Positions 15,610-23,386 of a stretch of 32,662 nt of DNA are shown piece after piece. How positions within the stretch are numbered: position 1 is the first letter of the stretch; each line of letters begins with the position of its first letter. The stretch is from positions 1 through 32,662 of the forward strand of contig CAJOFK010000014.1 in the NCBI GenBank assembly GCA_905234015.1. Reading direction: 5' to 3'. The position numbers and the translations under genes are program-made. Below the pieces are notes generated by a model. That model was given only the letters and a program-made list of their open reading frames with translations, had not been told where the DNA came from and did no database searches. The stretch comes from an uncultured Ruminococcus sp. (GTDB taxonomy: Bacteria; Bacillota; Clostridia; Oscillospirales; Acutalibacteraceae).

Positions 15610-15955
15610 CGGTTTCACCTTCATATAAACCGCGCTGTGACAAGCTGAGCACCGTACTTTTCGGATATGTGTCGGTAAGCTGCTGCACCTGCTCTACCTT
15701 ATAGCGCGTGTTATCAATAACAACCGCCTTTTCGGTAGTCATATCCGCTGCGCGCGGAATATGTATCACGCGTTCAAGGTTGATATCGTTCTGATATGCT
15801 GCGTAGAAGCGTTTCACTCCGACAGTTCTATCCCCGAAACGGAATAGCCTTTCCGAGTTGGAAATAATACAGTCGTCATCGTCTGTTTCATAAACTTTAA
15901 CAATGCCGTCGTTAAAGGTAAGAAATTTGATTTTCTCATTCTTCTGAGTATTCAT
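15599..15955 (-). CDS. Head-closure (stopper) protein
   Basis: This 118-aa, beta-rich protein (VKVYETDDDDCIISNSERLFRFGDRTVGVKRFYAAYQ) has the size and position of SPP1 gp16-like head closure proteins, between the gp6-like connector and the tail terminator. A near-C-terminal RYKVEQVQQLTDTYPKSTVLSLSQ is consistent with this family. It overlaps the upstream gene by 20 nt and has GAGGT 8 nt before its ATG. Assignment rests more on gene order than on a distinctive motif. Confidence 0.75.
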   Translation of the reverse strand: MNTQKNEKIKFLTFNDGIVKVYETDDDDCIISNSERLFRFGDRTVGVKRFYAAYQNDINLERVIHIPRAADMTTEKAVVIDNTRYKVEQVQQLTDTYPKSTVLSLSQRGLYEGETDDV

Positions 15956-16232
15956 ACTGACTTACCTCGTATTCTTTCCGCAGGTCTATAATTTCACGCC
16001 GATAGTTATCGTCGAAAGCTTCTGTTACGTTGTTGTAATCGTAAAGAACGAAGTTAAGTAACAGAAACCGCGCTAAAGAGTCGTTATCTTCAAAGTCATT
16101 TTCGGTTAACTTAGGGTTAAACTTACGAAGGTGCCTTTTGCCGCTTGCGATACACAGCTGAAGCTTTTCGTCTGTACTGCTATCAGCACTCAAAATATCC
16201 AATTTACGCTTACAATCGTCTAACAGCGACAT
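15936..16232 (-). CDS. Head-tail connector (gp6-like adaptor)
   Basis: This 98-aa helical protein matches the gp6/connector family pattern. An N-terminal helix (LLDDCKRKLDIL) is followed by DEKLQLCIASGKRHLRKFNP, then SLARFLLLNFVLYDYNNVTEAFDDNYRREIIDLRKEYEV. It sits under the portal and adapts it to the stopper. The GGAGGTG ribosome site is strong. Position directly after the capsid gene is canonical for HK97-type phages. Confidence 0.88.
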   Translation of the reverse strand: MSLLDDCKRKLDILSADSSTDEKLQLCIASGKRHLRKFNPKLTENDFEDNDSLARFLLLNFVLYDYNNVTEAFDDNYRREIIDLRKEYEVSQYEYSEE

Positions 16233-16257
16233 AAAGCCACCTCCAGTTTATTCTTTA

Positions 16258-17613
16258 TCACTCGTTAAGAGTGTAATAGGTTTTCTCCGCGTCAACAGTA
16301 GTATCCTCGGTAAGAACGTAGTTATCGCCTACCAACTCAAACCAGCCCTGCTCCGAGGGGTTTCCTGTGGGGTTGCTTACCTCGGTATATGTCGGGGTTT
16401 CTGCGGGTTCGTTGTTGTTATCGTCCGAAGCGGGAAGCTCCGTTACCTTAACCTTGAGCACCGCTGCCTTAAGCGCGGAGATATCAAGATAGATGAATGA
16501 GGTGTTATCCACCGGGAAGCCGTAAGCAAAGAGCTTAGTTTTATAAACGCGGTTATCCTCGAGCCACTGATACTCGTCGGAATACTCGATGTTAGCTTTC
16601 TGACCTGCAAAGAAAGGCTTATAGTTAACGATTTTACCGTTAACACAAACGCCGAGGATTGCGTCGCCTTCAGCAAGCTGCGCGGTCTGGAATACATGAG
16701 TCGGGAACGGGAAAATCTCGTTTCTGAATGTGCCGTCAGCTGCGCGGACGGTTGTTCCGGGAATAACCTTAGTAATATAATCCTTAGGATTAACGATAAG
16801 AGCTACCGCTGTGATAGTTCTGTATGTACCGTTCGGACGCTGAGCGAGACCGCCGATTATTCCGCAATACTCTTCAGCGTCGAAACTGTTTAGAGCTACC
16901 TTCTGCTTATCGGGATATACACCGCCGATAACTCCTGCTTCAAGGTCTTTAACCATAGAGATGGGCTGGTCCTTACCGCTGCCCTTAACAAAGCCGTATT
17001 CAAGGCCGTTAGCGATAGCTTCCGCGAGGATTTCTCTTGCATATGCGTCGATATACGCCGCACCGAGTTCGATAAGGTCCTTAGGAATGGGAATGAAAGC
17101 GGAGAGCTTAGAAACGCTGAAATCGAAAGCTTCAATAGAAGCACCCATCTCCTCAGCAATAGCTGATGTAATCTTATCCCACGCCGCGAGAGGAGCGGAA
17201 CCGTCGTGATACAGCCACTTTGTTAACGCGGTTGTATTCTGGAAATCGAGAGCCGCAAGTAAAGGGTGATTAGTTGTTACCTCACCGATAACACTTTCGA
17301 TAAATGTAATCGGGAACGTATTTTCAATACCGCTGAGAGCAGCTTTCGGATCTCCTGCCTTTGCGGCGTCGCGGAAGTCATCCCAGAACTTCTGTTCAAC
17401 AGATGTGAGCTGACGGATTCCGCGCTCGACGAGGATTTTCTTGTCCATCGCCTGAGTTGCCTCTTCAGCTAAGTCAACATATTTCTGCTCAACACTATCG
17501 GCGAATGTATCAATCGCCGTAGCGAGCAGCGTGTCGTCTTTCTTCTCAATAGCCTCGCGCATGTTTTTCGCAAGCTCAAGGCGTTTCTGCTTTAAAAAAT
17601 CTAAATTCTTCAT
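16258..17613 (-). CDS. Major capsid protein (HK97 fold) with extra C-terminal domain
   Basis: This 451-aa protein has an N-terminal helical scaffold-like delta domain (about 1-100, LDFLKQKRLELAKNMREAIEKK...), which the adjacent protease probably removes. The HK97-fold part follows: IENTFPITFIESVIGEVTTNHPLL, FSVSKLSAFIPIPKDLIELG, and AYAREILAEAIANGLEYGFVKGSGKDQPISM. The last ~45 residues (NPSEQGWFELVGDNYVLTED, TTVDAEKTYY) form a small extra module that I have seen appended to various Firmicutes phage structural proteins. It could be surface-exposed on the capsid. Confidence 0.93.
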   Translation of the reverse strand: MKNLDFLKQKRLELAKNMREAIEKKDDTLLATAIDTFADSVEQKYVDLAEEATQAMDKKILVERGIRQLTSVEQKFWDDFRDAAKAGDPKAALSGIENTFPITFIESVIGEVTTNHPLLAALDFQNTTALTKWLYHDGSAPLAAWDKITSAIAEEMGASIEAFDFSVSKLSAFIPIPKDLIELGAAYIDAYAREILAEAIANGLEYGFVKGSGKDQPISMVKDLEAGVIGGVYPDKQKVALNSFDAEEYCGIIGGLAQRPNGTYRTITAVALIVNPKDYITKVIPGTTVRAADGTFRNEIFPFPTHVFQTAQLAEGDAILGVCVNGKIVNYKPFFAGQKANIEYSDEYQWLEDNRVYKTKLFAYGFPVDNTSFIYLDISALKAAVLKVKVTELPASDDNNNEPAETPTYTEVSNPTGNPSEQGWFELVGDNYVLTEDTTVDAEKTYYTLNE

Positions 17614-17627
17614 TTAATTTTCCTTTC

Positions 17628-18416
17628 TTAGATTAAATCTTTAAATCTTTCTGATAATTTTTCAAAAAAGTCCTTATTGTCTAAGGGCTCATCATCGGGC
17701 TTCTTTGCGGGCGGCGCAGGTGGTGATTTACGCTGCTCTGCAAAATGTTCAATCGCTTGTTTAATCGCCTTCTTAGCTCCATCGGTACAGTAATGGCTTT
17801 TAAGCGACTGTTCGGCGATTTCTTGACTATCCTCAGTAACTTCAACGGGATTAGTGATTTCATCGCATAGACCGTATTTAAGAGCGTCCTCGGCACTCAG
17901 GAATGTTTCTTTATCCATAAGCTCATTGAGTAAGGTCTTATCGAGCTTGTCCCCTGCTTTTGCAAGGTACGCGGCCTTTGTACTCTCGTTTATTACATCG
18001 AGGTCATCAGCTGATTTTCTTAAATCTTTTGAATTCCCAAAAATGTCCCACATAGCATTATGTATAAACATCGTTGTATTACTCGGCATAACGATTTTAT
18101 CGCCCGCCATAGCAATAACAGACGCTACACTATAAGCAAACGCGTCAATATAAACTGTAACAAACGCACTTTGACGTTTCAAAATGTTATTAATTGCAAC
18201 ACCCTGTTCTACATAACCGCCGCACGAATTGATATAAACCTTTATTTCGCTTACGGGACCTGCTTCATTGATGGCTTTCTGAACGTATTCAGCTGAGGTT
18301 TTGCTTTCAACTTTTCCAAAAAAGCTGTCATAATCAGGCTGAATTTCTCCGTATAGATAGATTTCAAGGACCTTGTTTTCGCCCTGCTGTTTTACATTAA
18401 ACCTTTTATTCAGCAT
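17628..18416 (-). CDS. Head maturation protease, ClpP-like
   Basis: This is a ClpP-type serine protease that processes the capsid during prohead maturation. From the ATG at 18416 it is 262 aa. It shows a nucleophile Ser96 in DAFAYSVASVIAMAG, His119 in MFIHNAM, and a probable Asp168 in ELMDKETF, plus the SCGGYVEQGVAI segment that corresponds to the conserved ClpP oxyanion region. The track's longer start at 18500 runs into the portal gene; the chosen ATG has GGTGAG 6 nt upstream and overlaps the portal stop by 11 nt. It lies between portal and capsid as in HK97. Confidence 0.92.
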   Translation of the reverse strand: MLNKRFNVKQQGENKVLEIYLYGEIQPDYDSFFGKVESKTSAEYVQKAINEAGPVSEIKVYINSCGGYVEQGVAINNILKRQSAFVTVYIDAFAYSVASVIAMAGDKIVMPSNTTMFIHNAMWDIFGNSKDLRKSADDLDVINESTKAAYLAKAGDKLDKTLLNELMDKETFLSAEDALKYGLCDEITNPVEVTEDSQEIAEQSLKSHYCTDGAKKAIKQAIEHFAEQRKSPPAPPAKKPDDEPLDNKDFFEKLSERFKDLI

Positions 18417-19602
18417 TGTTCTCACCACCTTCCCCTGCAACAGCGATTTTCGCCGTCTGATAGTTTTTTGTAAGATAGTGTTCTTTTGCGAAAGGCTCAT
18501 TACTCGGCAACATTCCCGCGTAACTCTGCGCTTTTTCCGGCGTTAATACACTACAAGCTATTGCTTTATCAATGTTATTAGCGGAGGATATCGCGTCAAT
18601 GTGTTTCGCATAAGTGGTATCTATTAAAAGGAAGTTTCCTTTTACAAACTCTTTTTTCCCGTATCGCTTATCGGTGATTTCCTGAGCGAACGGTTTAGTT
18701 ATAGTGTCAATTGCGTTCGCAATAAACGTATCGACCGCGTCCGAGAGCTGAGAAGCTTCACCTCTCAAAATCGACGGAGGTATATGTAAAGCGTTTGCCG
18801 CTGTATTTACAGCTTCGGTGCGGAGTTTCTGAATATCATTGATTTCGTTATTTGAGCTTCTGTCCGCGTCGCTGCCGGGCTCATCATAGTGAAAGCCTTC
18901 ATAGAGCGGTAAGACCGCATTTTGCGCCTTGCAAAACTTATTAAACCGAATATCAAGGAGTTCTTTGTACTTCTCTTCAAAATCCTGCTCGCCCATAGCG
19001 AAGCTGTCTATATTCAAAATTCCTTTATGCCCGAGCGCCTTGCTATACCGCTGCTCTGCTGTATTCATAAGTGCTTCGTAACTTTCGCACATAGCTCTTA
19101 AAAGCCCTGTTAAGGCAACATTACTGTGTTTAAGGTAGATTACGTCAGAACCTCTGAATGTTTTCGAAAATGTATGACCTCGGGCGGAAACATTGTTGTA
19201 TTCATCATCCGAAATTGCGTTCTCGGTTTTTGAAAAACCGTCGGCAACCAATAACTGTAAATCGGATGTCTGTATAATCAGCGCTTCGCCTTTTAACAGC
19301 AATTTTGAGATGAATTGCGTAACAAATTCCGATTTGGTCTGATGTTTATTCGGATGATAATTCCAGAGGTAGTATTCTTCTCCCTTGTATTCCTCACCAT
19401 TTTGTGAGGTAACAAATTCACATTTTGAAATTGTCCGGGCTATAAGGTCTATAGCCGTAAACAGCGCTAATTCCGTCACGAAAAATTTTGACGTTTCAGC
19501 ATTTTCGAGATAGCTTTCTATATCTTTAAAAGTGAGCTTGCTTTCTCTTTTTCCGGGGGTAAAAATCTTTTTGAAAAATTCTACAATTGAAATATTTATC
19601 AC
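18406..19602 (-). CDS. Portal protein (HK97 family)
   Basis: The dodecameric portal is the DNA entry channel. The 398-aa sequence matches the HK97-type portal family: VTELALFTAIDLIARTISKCEF, EEYYLWNYHPNKHQTKSEFV, LLLKGEALIIQ, ADRSSNNEINDIQKLRTEAVNTAANALHIPPSILRGEA and the conserved NIDKAIACSVLTPEKAQ region. The start is unusual. The only standard candidate is a GTG at 19602 that overlaps the AGAGGTG ribosome site itself; an ATT six bases after AGAGGTG would be optimally spaced. No ATG occurs near the N-terminus. Confidence 0.92.
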   Translation of the reverse strand: MINISIVEFFKKIFTPGKRESKLTFKDIESYLENAETSKFFVTELALFTAIDLIARTISKCEFVTSQNGEEYKGEEYYLWNYHPNKHQTKSEFVTQFISKLLLKGEALIIQTSDLQLLVADGFSKTENAISDDEYNNVSARGHTFSKTFRGSDVIYLKHSNVALTGLLRAMCESYEALMNTAEQRYSKALGHKGILNIDSFAMGEQDFEEKYKELLDIRFNKFCKAQNAVLPLYEGFHYDEPGSDADRSSNNEINDIQKLRTEAVNTAANALHIPPSILRGEASQLSDAVDTFIANAIDTITKPFAQEITDKRYGKKEFVKGNFLLIDTTYAKHIDAISSANNIDKAIACSVLTPEKAQSYAGMLPSNEPFAKEHYLTKNYQTAKIAVAGEGGENNAE

Positions 19603-19608
19603 CTCTTT

Positions 19609-21261
19609 TTAGCAGGTATATACATCCATAAGCTTAGACGCTATCTGCATACGTTTAGGGGAATATCTATCTAGCTTTTCATTCTGTGTGAAAGCGTGAG
19701 CAAGCGCGAAAAAACCGTCTGTTTTCCTGGACTTAGCCTCTACCTTCTCAAAAAGCATATTACTTTTCTTGTCGTACTTGATTACAACGTTATTTGTGTA
19801 CCAACGCATAAGCGCGTCGTCGCCCCAGATTATATTGTGGTTAGCGAATGTTCGGGTTATTGTCGGCGCAATTTGCATAATATCCGATGGCCGAACCATT
19901 TTCAGGTTGTTTCTGCCCTTCTTATCGCAGTCAAAGCCTAATGCCGCGAGCGGTTTTTTCAGTAAGCTATAGCGATACGAATCTAACGCGCCGCCGATTA
20001 TTCGATAATTTTTCATCTGATTCATAAGCCAAAAAACAGGCGTTTCAGGATCTATCTCGTTTCCGTCAACGAATGTTAAAAGCCCTCGGCTTTCAAAATC
20101 TCTGAGCGGAGCTCTGATTCGCGATAAATCACGGCTTTGAGAACATATCCACGAATGAGTTAACCAGTAGTAGTTTTTATCAACTAAAAACAATAATCCG
20201 CACGACATAAAGTCGGTTGTTTTTGTGTAGTCTATACCGAAAACGCAAGGCCTTCCGTTCAAGTCGATAATCGGACGATTAGTCTGCTTTATATCTTCCC
20301 ATTTGGCAACAGGTTCGGCGACGCCGCTGCCGATACGGTTCATTCGCTTTGTTTTAAAAGCTGAATTCCCGAGGTGGTCGCGCTTATAATTGATGTACTC
20401 GCTGCGCAACTCGTTGAGAAGATACGGAAAATATCTGAGCGACGGATTAGCCTTATGCCAGTTCTTTTCGTCATCAATTTCCTTATCATCGTCAAGGCGG
20501 CATATGAACGGCAGCTGCCCGTTGTCGGGAATAACTCCGTTTAAAATCGAGAGCATATCCTCAAGCAAATGGTCTAAGGGACCGTCCCTGATATCTCCCA
20601 TTGTTGTCGCGATAGTCATTCTCGGCATAGCGACCTTTCCAAGTCCTGTTGTTATGACGTCAATTAGTTTATAATTTTCATATGCGTGGTACTCATCAAA
20701 ATCAACCTTACCCGGGCGCCCGCCGTCTTTTGTTTTCGGGTTCGATGTTCTATATCTGATTGTGGAATTCGTCTTTAGATTTGTGATTTCGGTTAAATTC
20801 CACTTAAAGTGCTTTTGCATTTTGTTTTTGCGCGATTCGAGCATTTCGTGAATGTCCATAAATGAACATTTCGCCTGGTCCTCAGAGGTCGCACAAATAT
20901 CTATATCGTATTTTCGTATTCCGTTGACGGGAGTAGTCAGCGCGAAATCTTCAAACGCTAAATAACCATTTTTTCCGCTGCCGCGTCCGAGTATAAGAAT
21001 TAGCTTAGGCCAGCGTAAAATTCCCGGCGCGGAATAGGTGCAATTGTGTAGAGTGAAAACGAATTTTTCCCACGGGAACAGGTCAAAATTAAAGTATTTT
21101 TGTAAATTTAAATACTTCTCAAGCTGCTCCTCGTCAACGTATATATTTTCATTTTCGAAGCAGTTTTCGACGTGTTTTACAAGCAGGATTTGCTCATTAC
21201 ATACAAGAAATTCACCGTTTTTAACGATGTTAATATATTCTTGAATGTTAGAGTTCATCAT
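19609..21261 (-). CDS. Terminase large subunit (TerL)
   Basis: This is the 550-aa packaging ATPase and nuclease. The N-terminal ATPase has Walker A GRGSGKN (residues 92-98), Walker B KVDFDE (185-190) followed by YHAY, and a motif III-like TIATT (217-220). The C-terminal RNase H-like nuclease begins with VFGIDYTKTTDF, whose Asp is a metal ligand, and ends with a C-terminal helix after RKTDGFFALAHAFTQ. It belongs to the Terminase_1 (HK97/P27-partner) group. The start overlaps the TerS stop by 14 nt with GAGGG upstream. The intact motifs suggest a functional packaging motor. Confidence 0.95.
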   Translation of the reverse strand: MMNSNIQEYINIVKNGEFLVCNEQILLVKHVENCFENENIYVDEEQLEKYLNLQKYFNFDLFPWEKFVFTLHNCTYSAPGILRWPKLILILGRGSGKNGYLAFEDFALTTPVNGIRKYDIDICATSEDQAKCSFMDIHEMLESRKNKMQKHFKWNLTEITNLKTNSTIRYRTSNPKTKDGGRPGKVDFDEYHAYENYKLIDVITTGLGKVAMPRMTIATTMGDIRDGPLDHLLEDMLSILNGVIPDNGQLPFICRLDDDKEIDDEKNWHKANPSLRYFPYLLNELRSEYINYKRDHLGNSAFKTKRMNRIGSGVAEPVAKWEDIKQTNRPIIDLNGRPCVFGIDYTKTTDFMSCGLLFLVDKNYYWLTHSWICSQSRDLSRIRAPLRDFESRGLLTFVDGNEIDPETPVFWLMNQMKNYRIIGGALDSYRYSLLKKPLAALGFDCDKKGRNNLKMVRPSDIMQIAPTITRTFANHNIIWGDDALMRWYTNNVVIKYDKKSNMLFEKVEAKSRKTDGFFALAHAFTQNEKLDRYSPKRMQIASKLMDVYTC

Positions 21262-21559
21262 AGGTGTCGCCCTCTACCTCTTTGATAGTCAATCCGAGCT
21301 GATTTAGGATAGCTAACCGCTGCTTGTTGTATAACACCGCGTTTTTGACACTCGGGTTATCTTTTTCGTATTTCTTTCCGGTGGATGAAACGGCTTCATA
21401 TCTTAGTCCGCGCTTATTTATGTCAGCCTGCATAGCTCTTTCTTTTTTTGTGTAAAACATATAAGTGTCTACAACATCTAAAAGGCAGTCAACGTCAGCG
21501 CCTTTCGCTTCAAGTTGCTCAATCAAGGAAGCTTTAACTCTGGTTAAAGATATAGCCAT
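21248..21559 (-). CDS. Terminase small subunit (P27 family)
   Basis: This 103-aa DNA-recognition subunit of the packaging terminase has the P27-family ending: GTGKKYEKDNPSVKNAVLYNKQ-like segment (residues ~62-82) and RLAILNQLGLTIKEVEG. An N-terminal helical part follows MAISLTRVKASLIEQLEAKG. AAAGGAG lies upstream of the ATG. Its likely DNA target is nearby, in the repeat-containing gap to the HNH gene. Confidence 0.92.
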   Translation of the reverse strand: MAISLTRVKASLIEQLEAKGADVDCLLDVVDTYMFYTKKERAMQADINKRGLRYEAVSSTGKKYEKDNPSVKNAVLYNKQRLAILNQLGLTIKEVEGDTYDEL

Positions 21560-21684
21560 TTTCTTCTCCTTTCCGGGGGAAAACCGCCTAAAAATTACTC
21601 ACGCGCGCGAGAGAGTTCCTTTGTCGTGGGTGGGCGTCGTTGTCGTGTCGTGTGAAAAAAACCCGATTTTTTACCCGGGGGTAC
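21560..21684. other. Candidate packaging (cos/pac) region with GTCGT repeats
   Basis: The gap between HNH and TerS holds four GTCGT units on the plus strand at 21623, 21636, 21642 and 21647. It also holds a GC-rich palindromic CGCGCGCG core with CTC/GAG arms (about 21600-21614). HNH-TerS gaps often hold cos in HK97-type phages. The repeats are directly visible; their role as terminase or HNH target is inferred. Confidence 0.45.
21650..21680 (-). terminator. Weak terminator-like hairpin after HNH gene
   Basis: On the minus strand CCCG-GGTAAAAAAT-CGGG is followed directly by TTTTTTT. An alternative AAAAAA-TCGGG-TTTTTT hairpin competes with it. It lies between the HNH and TerS genes and could attenuate late transcription. 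Confidence 0.4.
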
Positions 21685-21990
21685 CTACCACCGCTCCTCG
21701 TTAATCATCTCGCGCTTGTGGTGTTCTTCGTAGTGGCATTGATCGCATAAACATTCGAGGTTGTTTAAGTCAAGCGCGAGCTCGGGAAACTCTTTGAGAT
21801 ACTTAATGTGATGAACATTAACGCCACGCCGAATTATTCCCCTGCGCTTACAACGCTCGCACTCGTTATGTGCAAGCTTTCTCTTAAGCTTGCGGAGTCT
21901 TATCCACTGTGTTGTATGATAAAACGGCGATGTGTCGCCGCTGCGGATAAGTTCTTTAAGCCACGCTACAGTTACACATTTTCTTATCAT
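21685..21990 (-). CDS. HNH endonuclease (packaging-associated)
   Basis: This 101-aa HNH nuclease has zinc-binding Cys44/Cys47 (CERC) and Cys82/Cys85, and the core His60-His61 (VNVHHIKYLKEFPELALDLNNLECLCDQCHYEEHH) with Asn77 and His90/91. HK97-type phages place such an HNH next to TerS, where it assists terminase cleavage of cos. The gene has no visible ribosome site. A TATAAT lies only 6 nt before the ATG, so the mRNA may be leaderless. It is the first gene of the late operon, directly after a terminator. Confidence 0.9.
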   Translation of the reverse strand: MIRKCVTVAWLKELIRSGDTSPFYHTTQWIRLRKLKRKLAHNECERCKRRGIIRRGVNVHHIKYLKEFPELALDLNNLECLCDQCHYEEHHKREMINEERW

Positions 21991-21996
21991 AATTCG

Positions 21997-22002
21997 ATTA
22001 TA
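21997..22002 (-). promoter_or_regulatory. Candidate late-promoter -10 (TATAAT) directly before HNH
   Basis: A perfect TATAAT on the minus strand ends 6 nt before the HNH ATG, placing a transcript start at or near the ATG. No matching -35 box is seen at 16-18 nt, which fits a promoter needing an activator such as the upstream regulator gene. It overlaps the end of the preceding terminator. Confidence 0.45.
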
Positions 22003-22004
22003 GT

Positions 22005-22048
22005 AAAAAAATATCGCGTACTACTGACAACTTACAGCAATACGCGAT
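22005..22048 (-). terminator. Rho-independent terminator closing the early operon
   Basis: Minus-strand stem ATCGCGTA/TACGCGAT, with an inner CTG/CAG pairing in the loop, is followed by ATTTTTTT. It starts 1 nt after the stop of the 22049-22414 gene and separates early from late genes. Confidence 0.8.
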
Positions 22049-22414
22049 TTAATAATATTCAATTCTGAGCTGCCGAATATTGAGGAACAGTTTCCACGCT
22101 CGTTCGAGATTTCGCCACACAGTTCGGTCGGATGTGTAATTCTCAAGGGCGTAATGAATAACCCGCTGCGATATTTCATTCCGTCGGAGTTTTTTATCGG
22201 CTTCGGTAAAATAAATTTCCCTAACCGCTGCCAGAGCTGATATATCTCCCCTCTCCGAAAGAGCGTTGAGCATACCGGCAACAGCGGACAAGTCAAGCCG
22301 TTCCGCTGTGGTTAAGTGTGTAAGTTTTTTAATCTCACTTTCGTCCGGTTCTCCCATTCGGGCATAGAACCTAAACGCCGAGATTATATAGTCCCGCACG
22401 TTGTTTTTTTTCAT
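22049..22414 (-). CDS. Putative late-gene regulator (ArpU/sigma-like)
   Basis: This 121-aa helical protein is the last gene of the early operon, just before the late operon. That is the place where Firmicutes phages carry ArpU/RinA-type late activators. The C-terminus (ISQRVIHYALENYTSDRTVWRNLERAWKLF, then RQLRIEYY) resembles a sigma-region-4-like HTH, but I cannot confirm a family. The start has AAAAGG 5 nt upstream and overlaps the Rep gene by 44 nt. If it is the activator, its target would be the -10-only promoter beside it. Confidence 0.55.
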   Translation of the reverse strand: MKKNNVRDYIISAFRFYARMGEPDESEIKKLTHLTTAERLDLSAVAGMLNALSERGDISALAAVREIYFTEADKKLRRNEISQRVIHYALENYTSDRTVWRNLERAWKLFLNIRQLRIEYY

Positions 22415-23171
22415 TTGCCTTTTTCCTATTTTCTTTGAACAATTTCACTTCACAATAATATCCGCCGTTCACATCGTTGTAGAAAGGACTGAGTTCTACT
22501 ATCCTGTAGCCCGGGTATAACTTTTCAATTACAGAAAAGTCCGTAAAGCTCGCAATCCGCTCAGCCTTCAGGTGAGAGATTCTGCCGGAGCGTGTTCTCT
22601 TAACAGGCTGATTCAGATTTCTTGAGCTATGATATTTCACCTTACCGCTCGACACGGGATTCTTGAGCATATATCTGACGAGAGCTTCAATACCTGTCTC
22701 GTTGAATTGCAGCGGCTTAACTGTTGTATAACCCTTCCCCCACTTTTCAGCAAGCACATCGAGTGGAATTCCGCCTGTTAAAATCATATGATGATGCAGG
22801 CGACCGTTACCGCTGCCGTTTTCTGTAACCCAGACATATTGAAACTTTTTTATCCCGCAATTCTTTGCGGCGGTTTTCAGTCGTCTTATGTATTTTTTCA
22901 TTTCTTTCTCGGCTTCCTCTACAGAAGCAGGAAGATGTTCATTATCGTAAGTCAGGTCAAGTCGGATGTCTTTCGAGGTGAAAGTTGAGTTTACTTCTCG
23001 GATAAGCTTTGAATCCGAGTTCTTTTTATTCAGCTTCGCTTGTCCCTCGGATGTTGCTTTGCTTTTCTTTCTTCGCTTTCCTGTTTTTGGCAAGCTATAT
23101 TCAGGATAGAAAAGCAAGTCTATTAAATTATTTCTCTGATAATAGGCGACTTCTCTATATTTGCGAATCAT
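22371..23171 (-). CDS. HUH rolling-circle-type replication initiator (Rep)
   Basis: This 266-aa protein has features of HUH endonucleases that nick DNA to start rolling-circle replication. IRLDLTYDNEHLPASVEEAE lies near 69-88. The HUH motif is in RLHHHMIL (His126-128). The catalytic Tyr is probably Tyr167 in LVRYMLKN, followed by KYHSSRNLNQPVKR as in phage- and plasmid-type Rep proteins. A basic N-terminus may bind DNA. It is the only recognisable replication gene in the window; no helicase, polymerase or primase is present. GAGAGG lies 7 nt before the ATG, with a GC-rich hairpin 73 nt upstream. Nicking activity is inferred from the motifs. Confidence 0.82.
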   Translation of the reverse strand: MIRKYREVAYYQRNNLIDLLFYPEYSLPKTGKRRKKSKATSEGQAKLNKKNSDSKLIREVNSTFTSKDIRLDLTYDNEHLPASVEEAEKEMKKYIRRLKTAAKNCGIKKFQYVWVTENGSGNGRLHHHMILTGGIPLDVLAEKWGKGYTTVKPLQFNETGIEALVRYMLKNPVSSGKVKYHSSRNLNQPVKRTRSGRISHLKAERIASFTDFSVIEKLYPGYRIVELSPFYNDVNGGYYCEVKLFKENRKKANEKKQRAGLYNLGV

Positions 23172-23243
23172 TGACTACCTCTCAAACGTCATAACTTTAG
23201 GATTGATTACAAGCCCGTTAAATACTCTTTATAATATTTTTAA

Positions 23244-23269
23244 ACTCACCCGTCCGCGCCCGGGTGAGT
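23244..23269. repeat. GC-rich hairpin upstream of Rep (possible nick origin)
   Basis: A perfect 9-bp inverted repeat ACTCACCCG/CGGGTGAGT with an 8-nt loop (TCCGCGCC) lies 73-98 nt upstream of the Rep ATG. No T run follows on either strand, so it is not a standard terminator. HUH Rep proteins often recognise a hairpin near their own gene, so this is a candidate origin. Confidence 0.5.
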
Positions 23270-23316
23270 AACTGTATTTCAAAGAAGTAAGAAAACATCG
23301 AATGGCTTGTGTGAAT

Positions 23317-23322
23317 ATTATA
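23317..23322 (-). promoter_or_regulatory. Weak -10-like TATAAT upstream of Rep
   Basis: A perfect TATAAT lies on the minus strand in the 215-nt gap before Rep, without a recognisable -35. It could allow Rep and the regulator to be transcribed separately from the early operon. Confidence 0.3.
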
Positions 23323-23386
23323 ACGGATAATTTATGTATAAGCCGCGCGGGAGCTTGATACCGTTTTGATTTTCTGCTGTCTCTAT

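Noticed and set aside
22021-22296. 91-aa minus-strand ORF
   Set aside because: It is an alternative frame of the 22049-22414 gene; it runs into the terminator and lacks a ribosome site.
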